Below, piece by piece: positions 47,301 through 58,300 of a stretch of DNA of 64,000 nt (the stretch's first letter is position 1; each line of letters begins with the position of its first letter). The notes under the pieces were generated by a model. That model ran no database searches, was not told the DNA's origin, and was given only the letters and a program-made list of their open reading frames with translations. The stretch is from the NCBI RefSeq assembly GCF_000224145.3, contig NC_020173.2, forward strand, positions 4,041,001 through 4,105,000, given 5' to 3'. The stretch is from Ciona intestinalis (lineage: Eukaryota > Chordata > Ascidiacea > Phlebobranchia > Cionidae). The position numbers and the translations under genes were made by a program.

Positions 47301-50154
47301 GTTTCCTACACCTCATGCCTGCTTTTGATTAACCATGTATGTTACTTTGTGGTTGATTGTTTTTTTTGTATGGGCGACATTTAAACATTTAAAAAAACAT
47401 TAGTGACCCACTGGGTTAGAGCAATTGTCGTAGAGGCAGGCATGCTAACCACTATGCCACAGCGCCAGAGAAAAGGCATTGCAATTTAATGTAATTAACA
47501 AACAACTCCTATTTTTATTGTGCTATTTTTCATAGGTTGGAAAATACATGTCTGCCCAGACAGATTGGAGCAGACCTGAAGACACTACACAAACAGATCG
47601 TTCAATTTATTCGATAAACGCCGACCAACCTGGTAGTGACGCAGCTTCTGATGTGGCTGCTGCTCTTGCTGCTGCAAGCATCTTTTTCAATCAAACTGGT
47701 TGGTTTTAGAAAGACCTGAAATATGCATGGAGTGTTACTATATAAGATTGAATTAAAGTTAAAATCTTACTTTTATCTTTGGGTTTATCTTTGGGTTAAA
47801 AATTTACCTGTAGTAAAAAAATAATGGCCAAATTGCCTAGTAGACCAGGTGTATAATTTAGCAATGTAATTTCAATTTAGATTCAACAACTTCATATAAT
47901 TCAATGTTACAGATTCTGCATTTTCTTCCACATGTTTGACTCATGCAAGGCAATTGTTTACATTCGCACATACCAACAGAGGTGTATATAGTGCTTCTAT
48001 ACCTCGTGAAAATACAAGATATTTCTCATTTAGTGGCGCAGAGGATGAGTTGGTAATTACTTCTAAATTTTTATGAATTAACAATTTGGCTAACAAATTA
48101 GACAAGGCATTAGTGACCACTGGGTTGGAGGCATTAAGTGTCTTGCCCAAGGAATCATATGCCTACAATTTAAATAGAGACGAGCCTCAAGCCCATATCC
48201 TCAGTGCTAAAGACAGGTGCCTAACCATGAGATAGCACATTGAATGTACTCTACTTATTGTTGGTGATGGGACAACAACAAAAATGTTATAAAAAGGGCT
48301 TTTTATTACATACACCTTATAAGAATATGAATTAGTATGCATAAAACTTTTTAGATGATTGATTTTTTTCTGTACATCTGACATTTTGGTCAACCATAAG
48401 GGACCACTATTGTAGCAATTACAGATACCATTATGTACATTACACAAAAACACCTCCACAATGGTGGCAGCATCTTGACATAAACAATTATGTTTATCTT
48501 TCCTAGGCATGGGCTGCAATCTGGTTGTACAAAGCCACTTACGAGGACGAGTACTTAGATATGGCACAAAGCTTCCATAATGAAATAACCAATCACAGAA
48601 ACATATTTTTTTGGGACGATAAAACAAAAGGAGTAGAGGTAAGAGCATTTAAAAAAATGTTGTTTTTTTTTTAATTTACAGGAATATTATTGAGCACGTA
48701 GTGGCCATATAGATCCCTTTCGTCGAACAGTTGTTCTTGTTGTTTATATTTGCATTTGATCCTAAGTCTTTAGACTGAAATAATCAGACTGTATATTCAT
48801 GAACTTTATATTTGTTAGGTGTTACTTGCCAAAGCTACCAACAGTCGCCAATATAAGACACCAGTGTTTGCGTTTGCAAACTGGCTTCAAACAGGCACAT
48901 ACAAAATACCTGGAGGAATGGTGTGGCTTAATTACCGTGGTCCAAATATGCATTCAGGTAGTTTGTGATTTTGTATTTTTAGCAAATGTGTGCACAAATG
49001 ACTTAAACCAAAATTTTTTTTTTAAATTCTGCTTGCGGATTTTTTGCTATTGTTGGCAGAAAATTTCCTGCCAGTCTTTTTCTGGTAAACAGTGCGATTT
49101 TTTCATTACGTAACTCCCAGATTTGGAAGCTATGATTTAAAGAGTTTCTAACCTGTTTTACAGCTTATGTCGCATTTCTGAGTGTCCAAGCAGCAGAACT
49201 GGCAGATACAGAAGCGGACACAAACAGATATTTAAATTTTTCAATGACGCAGATGGCTGCATTGTCAGGAAAAAACACAAATCATAGCTTTGTTGTTGGC
49301 TTGGGTTTAAATGCACCACAGAACCCCCATCACAGATCTAGGTAAAAACTAAGATAGTAAAACTTTATTCAATACGAGATTAAAAACCGCTTGGTTTAAA
49401 CACAAAAAATAATATTCATAATTTTTTTAAATCTTAATTAACAAAACTACTGACAATTTAATGTTACTCACAGTTTTGTAGCATAACAATGCTTGTTTCA
49501 CAGCACACCAGTTTGAAAATTCTTTTTAAAGTTAAAATGTAAGTAAACCTAATTTATTTCAGCTCCTGTGGTTCTGAACCTGCAATTTGTAATAAAAACG
49601 CTATCAGTCAAGGTTCTAGGAATGCTCACAAATTATATGGAGCCCTGGTTGGTGGACCCGACCAATTTGGAAGGTAAGGAGTACGAATGAATGAATGAAT
49701 GTAACTTGCTTTATCTTGCGTGGCTGAGAAAGGACACTTGTTCTAACACGGGTGTTCTGTTTCATACATCTTATGCCAGTCTATGAGTTATCATGTATGT
49801 TACTTGATAGAGAATGATTTTTTTTTTCAAATTTTTTAATTTTTTCTCCTAATAGTTTGGACAACTCATTAGTCGTCACTGGGTTGGAGTAATTGTTATT
49901 ATGTGTCTTGCCAAAGGACGCATACATACACTCGGTGTTAAAACAATTGCCCTGCCATCAAGGATAATTAAGTTACATACATTCATAAGATGTTATAAAA
50001 CCATGTTTTGAACAGATATGTGGACCGGGCAAGCGACTACATTCGCAATGAAGTTGCCATTGATTTTAATGCTGGCTTACAATCATTAGCAGCAGGTTTG
50101 AAACAGCGTGAAATGACAATACAAGCGAAACGGTCTCGGAACAGTGCGCCATAG
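41399..50154 (+). CDS. Secreted NtA/NTR-like + sushi + CBM2 + GH9 protein
   Basis: 1117 aa from 15 exons: 41399-41505, 42979-43116, 43446-43615, 43692-44848, 44928-45097, 45487-45749, 45976-46137, 47066-47250, 47536-47698, 47913-48052, 48507-48638, 48819-48957, 49164-49341, 49563-49673, 50016-50154. A signal peptide (1 to about 20) is followed by an OB-fold-like region (about 22-138) resembling agrin NtA/NTR modules, a six-Cys sushi domain (151-205), about 19 Glu (from 235), a Thr-rich mucin-like stretch, a CBM2-like domain with terminal Cys (446-550), a linker, and a GH9 cellulase domain (about 670-1100). GH9 marks: MLAWG, IRWAAQYLIKCHTA, RPED, PGSDAASDVAAALAAAS, PHHRSSSC and VGGPD. The usual DAGD motif with the catalytic base reads NGGG at 722-725, while the acid Glu1084 in NEVAIDFNAG is kept. 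So it probably binds cellulose without cleaving it, perhaps in the tunic. The first domain is the least certain. Confidence 0.9.
41562..41762 (-). mobile_element. MITE in intron 1 of the GH9 gene
   Basis: Left TAGTGGGGTGTGGGAAGACG; right end duplicated (CCCCCCACTATA, then CCCACACCCTACTATA). Confidence 0.75.
41945..42096 (-). mobile_element. MITE fragment in intron 1 of the GH9 gene
   Basis: Lacks the left terminal repeat; right end TCTCATTTTACCCCACCCTA. This is the rightmost MITE seen in the window. Confidence 0.7.
43237..43415 (+). mobile_element. Diverged SINE-A in intron 2 of the GH9 gene
   Basis: CGGCGTCAGGTTAGAGCGCT, CAAGCCTCGATATGTTGTCA and TAAATTGTCACCCATACAGA align with the SINE-A head and body. 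Confidence 0.55.
45172..45482 (+). mobile_element. SINE-A, full length, abutting exon 6 of the GH9 gene
   Basis: A-box-like AGAACAGTGGTTAGCGCGG and B-box-like GGGTTCAAGTCTCG, body and 3' end (GCAAGTTACATAGCATTCAT) present. The end lies within a few bases of the acceptor TTTTCGCAG of exon 6 (45487). Confidence 0.75.
46162..46366 (-). mobile_element. SINE-A pieces in intron 7 of the GH9 gene
   Basis: Two partial copies in reverse orientation, each starting with a GAATGAATGTAACT tail; one keeps the head (GCGCTAAGCATTTTGCCACG, GCGCCGG). Confidence 0.6.
47262..47466 (-). mobile_element. SINE-A in intron 8 of the GH9 gene
   Basis: Reverse copy from GAATAAACGTAACTTGC to GCTAACCACTATGCCACAGC, GCCAG, with an internal deletion. 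Confidence 0.65.
48093..48235 (-). mobile_element. SINE-A 5' part in intron 10 of the GH9 gene
   Basis: GTGACCACTGGGTTGGAGGC, TGTCTTGCCCAAGGAATCAT and GACGAGCCTCAAGCCCATAT mark a reverse, decayed copy. Confidence 0.6.
49682..49985 (-). mobile_element. SINE-A in intron 14 of the GH9 gene
   Basis: Starts with GAATGAATGAATGAATGT, then CTTGCGTGGCTGAGAAAGGA and CACTGGGTTGGAGTAATTG; the head is degraded. Confidence 0.65.
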
Positions 50155-50469
50155 AATATAAACACAGCAGTTGTAAAGTGAACTGTACGCGGTTGGCCCA
50201 GATGGGCGTAGCTGGATCTGAGATACTTTTGTATCAATGAGAATGTAACAAATCTCCATTTTCGTCAACTATACATGAGATTTTTTGGCAGCTTTATTGC
50301 ACAACAGAAATGCTTCTAATGTCATATTGACGATGCTGCTATCAATAATGTATAAATAATGCAGTGAAGATTTACATTATAAGCAACTACAAAAACTATA
50401 TTACTATAAGCTTAAAAACTGTACCACAAAACGATTTTTATATTTGAACTTTGCGCGTTATTACTGTTC

Positions 50470-50475
50470 AATAAA
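50470..50475 (+). terminator. Poly(A) signal of the GH9 gene
   Basis: AATAAA about 315 nt downstream of the stop. Confidence 0.5.
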
Positions 50476-50521
50476 TGCAAGTGCTTGACTGTATTTTAAA
50501 ACCAAACCCTTTGATTTAATA

Positions 50522-51019
50522 CAGCGGTTCCCAAACTTATTTTATCGCGGGCCAATATGTGAAATCATAATTATGCATCAGGCAAGTTTCTCCTTGCTAT
50601 ATTGGCGGCGCGACTTGTATTGGCCAAAATTTGGTTATAACGAATACTGTTAGTAAGGTCAGGAAGTTCGACACATATGCTGGTAATAAACATGGCTTCT
50701 AGAACAGATTAAACTACGTACTTGCGGAGTAAAAGACAAAGTTTCACAGTTTTTTGTTGAATCATGCCGCGGTATAACCCTTATACCAGAGTAACAAGCG
50801 CGGCAGGTTGGCTAATGCTGTGACAGTCATAACTGTTTTTGTGACTTAACAAAGACAATGTAAATAATTACAGAAATCAATAAAAAACTTTTAGACGATT
50901 TTTTAAAGTAATATGTCCATTTGTGAACGTAGGCAATCGGTAATTTTAAAGTCCTCTGAGGGCCATTTATTTTGCTCATGCCCGCGGGCCATCTGCAGCC
51001 AGCGGTTTGGGAACCCCTG
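50522..51019. mobile_element. Non-autonomous hAT-like element with 8-bp TSD
   Basis: 498 bp bounded by inverted ends CAGCGGTTCCCAAACTT and AGCGGTTTGGGAACCCCTG, and by the 8-bp duplication ATTTAATA at 50514-50521 and 51020-51027. The CAG..CTG ends and 8-bp duplication are hAT hallmarks. No transposase frame. Confidence 0.9.
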
Positions 51020-51127
51020 ATTTAATAGTTTCCTAAGGTGATAAAACTTTAGGTTTTGGTGCATTAAGTGACTATTGCATATTCTGTATATAATATCATA
51101 GCAAATGCGGCTGTGAGCATATCTATT

Positions 51128-51911
51128 AATAGACAAATTGAATAAATAAGTAAGCAATTACCATATACAAAGAGTTTTGAAAACCGTAGGAAATATGAAA
51201 TTTAAAAAACATGGCAATTGAACTGTACAGTGTAAGTGCATTGGAACACACATTTAAAAAGTGGAACACACATTTACAAAACTAAGTTTATATAAATGTA
51301 AAAATTTGGTTTAAATTTTGCTAAAATTTTGACAGTAAATGGTTTTTAACCTAGTAAAAATTAAAAAAAATATTTTACATGATTTAAAATGATGGGTTAT
51401 AAAAGTGAAACCATTGGCACTTTGATACGATTTGAAAGTAAAGGCACAAGTAAAATTTGGTCTTCAAGACTTTTTCAACAATACATGCTTGGAACATTTG
51501 GTTGTTCATATAAGATTACCAAATAAAATAAATCTATTTTTTGCTTCCTTTATTTTCTTTGTTTTTTGATTTACTTGTCCATTTTTTGAATGATTTACTT
51601 GTCCGTGTTTTCAATTTTTCAAAAGCTGAAGATTTATTTGAAGCTAAAGAGTTATTACTGGAACATGGAGATTCATCTTTATTATATGAAGATTCACAAT
51701 TTGGGGACTGTGGTGGCGTCTTAAACCTGCCACTACTTGTGTTCACTGGAGGAACTGATTTTTGGTGTTGGAAATTAGGAGGGTGCTGTACTAAATCGCT
51801 ATCAGTGTGGCTTTTCTTAAGTTGACTATGAGGCTTTTTAGGAGATGAATGGTCCTCATTTTGCTGCGTCCTTATTAGGAGTAGAATTCATTGCCAAACC
51901 TGTAGAATCTC
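51128..51911. repeat. Assembly duplicate of 51962-52752 (gap flank)
   Basis: Nearly identical to the sequence on the other side of a 50-N gap, including the 3' part of the ZU5-like gene's last exon, with small indels in the flanking non-coding part and at the gap edge. Best explained as two alleles placed in tandem by the assembler. Confidence 0.8.
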
Positions 51912-51961
51912 NNNNNNNNNNNNNNNNNNNNNNNNNNNNNNNNNNNNNNNNNNNNNNNNNN
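51912..51961. other. 50-N assembly gap
   Basis: Run of 50 N, a nominal gap length, between two near-identical flanks. Confidence 0.99.
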
Positions 51962-52379
51962 AATAGACAAATTGAATAAATAAGTAAGCAATTACCATAT
52001 ACAAAGAGTTTTGAAAACCGTAGGAAATATGAAATTTAAAAAACATGGCAATTGAACTGTACAGTGTAAGTGCATTGAAAGTGGAACACACATTTACAAA
52101 ACTAAGTTTATATAAATGTAAAAATTTGGTTTAAATTTTGCTAAAATTTTGAAAGTAAGTTTTTAACTTAGTAAAAATTACAGTTAGGTTTTTAACCTAG
52201 TAAAAATTAAAAAAAATATTTTACATGATTTAAAATGATGGGTTATAAAAGTGAAACCATTGGCACTTTGATACGATTTGAAAGTAAAGGCACAAGTAAA
52301 ATTTGGTCTTCAAGACTTTTTCAACAATACATGCTTGGAACATTTGGTTGTTCATATAAGATTACCAAATAAAATAAAT

Positions 52380-55300
52380 CTATTTTTTGCTTCCTTTATT
52401 TTCTTTGTTTTTTGATTTACTTGTCCATTTTTTGAATGATTTACTTGTCCGTGTTTTCAATTTTTCAAAAGCTGAAGATTTATTTGAAGCTAAAGAGTTA
52501 TTACTGGAACATGGAGATTCATCTTTATTATATGAAGATTCACAATTTGGGGACTGTGGTGGCGTCTTAAACCTGCCACTACTTGTGTTCACTGGAGGAA
52601 CTGATTTTTGGTGTTGGAAATTAGGAGGGTGCTGTACTAAATCGCTATCAGTGTGGCTTTTCTTAAGTTGACTATGAGGCTTTTTAGGAGATGAATGGTC
52701 CTCATTTTGCTGCGTCTTATTAGGAGTAGAATTCATTGCAAACCCTGTAGAATCTCCGCTTGAATTTACACTAAGCATGTTAATATAAGTTGAAGAATCA
52801 CATAACAAGCCAGGTGGTAAACACACCCAATCAAGCTTAAAGGAATTTTCAAACGTAGGTTCTTGGTTGCTGCGTGTAGAGTTGGATGTTTTTATTGTAT
52901 ATTCAACTATGTAACTTAAACTTTTGTCTGTATCAGCTTTATTTAGATGGAAGTTAAGCTTGCGATTGACCTTGGAGCGCCACAGATCTTTGTGCGTTAG
53001 TTGAATACCGCTTGCATGTATGTTAAGAGCATTGTGAGAGAGACTTAAAGTAGCACTGTCGTTATACCTGTAAAAAAATTAAGTTTATAGTTTACATGAA
53101 GTGTAAATTACATAATACACTATGTTACAAAAATGGACAATTGAAATTATCAATAAAGAAATAAAAAGCATTTTGATAATTTTATTGATAATGTGTTTTT
53201 TTGTTTTAATAATATTGGAAAATAATTCTCTCACCCAACATGAAAGTGTTCGGTCTCAATCACTTTTTCATACACAGCGTATGAATTCCTGGGGCAAGAT
53301 GGGAATTCTCGTTCCATATTTTCTCTCAAGACTTTATCATCATCATAGACACACCATGTTAGTTGAAAACTTGATGGGATTACATCACCAGGTGTTCGCT
53401 TTATAAAGCCAGTGGAACACAGCACTTTTTGTAGCTGGTTTTGCTCATGTGTTTCAACTATTGCTTTAAATCTTAAAAAAAATATTAAATTTGAAAAAAA
53501 AATGAATTAACAATGCAAAGAAGTAGATAAAAGTGCATACTAGTACCTATTGCCCGGCGCCATGGCTCAGTGGTTCAGGCGCCTGCATCGAAACCAAAGT
53601 GTCCACGGTTCGATGCTCGGCAGCGGTACCAAAACTGATCAGCGTATGTGTTCTTATTACGGGCCTGACTGCGATGCGGTGTCGCGGCACCGCTCGCAAG
53701 AAGGACTTAAATGGGCTTTCAGGGTGTTGGGGTAATAGGCCAAACCTAGCCTGAATCCCAGGTCCTTGACAAGGACCTCACCCATAAAGAATAAAAAAAA
53801 TAAAAAAAAACATATTAGTGCCTAGCAAGTTTTATTGATAATATAAGTATATTTTGTCTTTGGTTACATTACAAAGGTAAGAATAATATGCAAAGAACGA
53901 AGAGATATTTGTATTAATAGTGCTCACCAACACTATATATTTAATATATAAATATATAAGCATTTACATAAGAGAATATTAAGTATCACCCACATAGAAT
54001 TTTTATAAATAAATGCAATGAAAACAAAACCAACCCACCTTCCCAACTGAGAACACTCAAATGTTATTTTGTGACTGTTACCATGTCTTGCTATAGTGTG
54101 TTCACTCCATGTTTTGTAATTATTACTTCTCAAAATCTGTAAGGAATTTAAACAATTTCATTTAAAATATAAATTTATCAAGAAAGCAACAAAATCAAAC
54201 CTGAATACAGACCTGGAAAACTGGTGTTCTATTATAAATTCTGTGCCTACTTACAAGCACTTGATTTTGACGGTTACTATTATTTTGTCATTTATTAAAT
54301 GGCGTTTTAGACAACTTATAGTGACCAGCGTGTTAAAGCAATGTCTTACTCAAGTAAACAAATGCCCACACTGGTAGCAGCATTTAGCCTTGAACCCGGT
54401 ATCCCTGGGTGAAAAAGGCAAGCTCTCTAAGCACCGAGCCACAGTAATTGCAACATTTCACATTTTATGGACTGTAGCACAGGCATTACCTTTATTTGAA
54501 CAGGTTCATGATCTAGGGCTGAGTATGAAGTGTTTAATGTAACTTTTACTGGTTTGGGAAACTTTACACTTTTTGGATGACATTGGACCACTGGTGATAT
54601 TGTTATGTTGCCTTTTTTTGATTTCTATAAGAAAAAAAACATGTTATATATTCTTATAAACCAGTATTAATAGCAGTATAGTCTTTGTAAGTCTGTAAAA
54701 TGTTTGATTAAATGATGATTGAATGTCTTATTTAACCTTGTGCGTGGAGTAACGACAGTAGTTACAACATAAATAGGTGTTTCGTTTTATACAAGTCGTG
54801 CTAGCTTAAGATTTAAAACCCAAGTAACTTTGTGGGTATTTGTGCTTAGTAACCTGATGAACCACCAAGCCGGGTTAGTAACTGTTAGAATGCGATAAAT
54901 ACAGGTAATATGGTAATTATCTTAACAAACAAAATTTACCTGATGGTCATACCAGCACCATATCATAAACAATGTCTCTGTAGAAACTGTATTAGGAAGA
55001 ACTTGGAATGTAAACAAGTTCCCAACCAATGTATCACCTTTTGGACCAATGAGTTTTTCAACGAAGAAAGCACCATCTGGTGGATCCGGAGCAGCAGGTG
55101 GTAATTCATTTATACCAGACTTGGTTGGAACTGTATTTTTAGGTTCTGGCTTTGCATGAAACCTGGATTGACGAGGAAAAAAACTGTCCAGACTTCTGGT
55201 ACTTGAGGAATAATTTTCTTTGGTGTGAGTGTCAGCCAATAGTTGAAATCGATTTTGGTCCAAAACTGAAGGTTGTTTACTGGTTGCTTGAACTGTTGGT

Positions 55301-58300
55301 TTGATGCGTCGTAAACTGCCACTATTTCTTTGTTTTTCAACAGGGGTAGACGTAACAAACTTTTGAGATGAAAGGCTATATTTTCTTGGTCGGGAATTCT
55401 TTTTTACAAGTTCAAAACCATCTTTATCAAGGTTTTCACTTTTGGATTCAATATTACATAAAAGAGGATTTGGGTTGCTTTTCTGGGATGGTGATGGTTG
55501 AGCATGAGATGTTGATGCTATGTTACTGCAACCAAATATAGTGAATTAAAATTAGAAAAAGTTCACTTTTAATTTGCGAAATGTATATTTTTAATGTTTA
55601 CACATAATTTTTACTCATACACCTTTGCGTGGTGGCTGGTGGGGTCGTTAGAATACGTGTGCCACTGTGTTTTTGTGGCTGGTGTGATTTTATACATTGT
55701 CCTAAAAAAAAAGAAACCGGTGCAATAAGTCTGTGTCTGTCTGACGGACTACATCGCAACATCCTGTAGTCTACAACCTATTTGTCTACCTGACCACGCG
55801 GCTGGTTGAATTTTTTTCTTTTTATGTATGGTGATAATTTGGACAACCCATTAGTGATTTTTGAAGAATTGCCGTTAGGCGCCTTGCCCAAGGACACATA
55901 CTCCCACAATGGTAGCAGCAATAAGCCCTGAACCTATTACCTCTAGGTTAGGGATAGGCGCAATAACCACTTTGCCCCGGCGCCCGCTTTAATATGCAGA
56001 ATATATACCAACATATAGCTACACCCTACACACTTTCTTTTACACTTACCTTGTCTTTGCGTCTGATTTTGATTTTGAATTCTGCCTACTGAAAGATTTT
56101 ATATTCTTCTTTCTCTGTACAACATTGTTTGAATTGTTGGAACCTTTTGTATTTGGAGGTTTTGCATTATCAGGACTCTAAGAAAAATGTTAAAATTATT
56201 TAAAATAAATATATATAACTCTTATTATACATATATTGTTTAAATTTACAAAAAAATAACAAGGTACTTAAACAGTTTAATTATTTAATATATATATAAT
56301 ATATATATATATTTGTTAATAAGTAATTTATAAATTGGCCTACCTTATCTTAACTGTCAACATAAGTGTAAAACTACAACCATTCTACTGGTTTCTGGTC
56401 AAATTATACGGCATGCCAAAAAATGACTCCAATTTGCATGCCAATAAATTTGGCAAATATAGGAAAAATGTTCTCACTGTATAACAATGCTTAAAATACA
56501 AACCTGTTTAGTATGATCTGGAACTGAACTCACAGGTGTAGGATTTTCTTCAAAATAAAAACAATTGAATTTAAATGATATAATTAATAATATTAATAAG
56601 ATCCATCAGACAAAAGGGCTATTCCATTATAATATAAAAAATGAATCAATTTTATAAAAACAAGCCAGATAGTCATGATAAAAGCCAACGGAGTATTTAA
56701 AACAAGTTTTAATGATATGCTTTAAGTTGAGCTGCTATTATGCTGTTACTGTAGTTACACTAGAGTTGGGTCTTTGTGTGTACAAAGACATTTTGTATAG
56801 ACTATTGAAGTGTACAGTCAATACAATTGGATACAGTGATGTTTGAATGGAAATTAAAAGCTACAGAATTTTAAATTTAAATATTAATTTGAGCTAGAGC
56901 TGCTACAATGAAATGAGTGGTGTTTGCTTGGTAGGCTAAATATATAAATTAGTGGACGTGTTAACGTGTACACACCACTAATTGTAAGATAAATTACTAA
57001 ACATACAAGTTGGTACAAATAAAAATTTTTGAGTAAAATAATTTTGAAACAAATAAAAAAAAGTGAGCAAAATAATGCACCAATTTACATTGAAAATAGC
57101 AACTTTTGTTGTGTCAAATAATAAATTGTCAACATACAAATATGAGCTATTTTTTATTGTCTAGCCTACTAATTAAAATATATTGTTTGTTTCAAAACGA
57201 TCAAAGTGGTGGTTCTTATGACTCGTTAATATATTTATATGTATTGTATTTATTGTTGGATGTTTCCAAATATATATGAATGAATGAATGAATGAATGAA
57301 TGAATGAATGAATGAATGAATGAATGAATGAATATATACTATATATGTAAAATCCACCAACCTGTGATTTTCTTCTTATTTCGCTTCCTCTTTTTTTTAT
57401 TTGGTGAATAACTGCGTATCTCGGTATTGACAATTTTTNNNNNNNNNNNNNNNNNNNNNNNNNNNNNNNNNNNNNNNNNNNNNNNNNNTAATGATATGCT
57501 TTAAGTTGAGCTGCTATTATGCTGTAACTGTAGTTACACAAGAGTTGGGTCTTTGTGTGTACAAATACATTTTGTATAGACTATTGAAGTGTACAGTCAA
57601 TACAATTGGATACAGTGATGTTTGAATGGAAATTAAAAGCTACAGAATTTTAAATTTAAATATTAATTTGAGCTGCTACAATGAAATGAGTGGTGTTTGC
57701 TTGGTAGGCTAAATATATAAATTAGTGTACGTGTTAACGTGTACACACCACTAATTGTAAGATAAATTACTAAACATACAAGTTGGTACAAATAAAAATT
57801 TTTGAGTAAAATAATTTTGAAACAAATAAAAAAAAGTGAGCAAAATAATGCACCAATTTACATTGAAAATAGCAACTTTTGTTGTGTCAAATAATAAATT
57901 GTCAACATACAAATATGAGCTATTTTTTATTGTCTAGCCTACTAATTAAAATATATTGTTTGTTTCAAAACGATCAAAGTGGTGGTTCTTATGACTCGTT
58001 AATATATTTATATGTATTGTATTTATTGTTGGATGTTTCCAAATATATATATACTATATATGTAAAATCCACCAACCTGTGATTTTCTTCTTATTTCGCT
58101 TCCTCTTTTTTTTATTTGGTGAATAACTGCGTATCTCGGTATTTACAATTTTTTTCTGCAAATGGTGAAAATGGTAACTTTAACCTAAAAATGTGTTTTT
58201 TAATCCTTTAATTATAAACATTAATAGGGGAAACTAACAAACAAACAGTGGCCCAAGGTTTAATGTACATACAATAAGTAGTTTCTGAAGTGATTTTGCT

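Noticed and set aside
51534-51746. Separate 70-aa gene
   Set aside because: Identical to the end of the ZU5-like protein; an assembly duplicate beside the N gap.
53552-53640. Possible tRNA gene
   Set aside because: A and B boxes are present, but the arms do not pair into a cloverleaf and an A-rich-tailed body follows; it is a SINE head.
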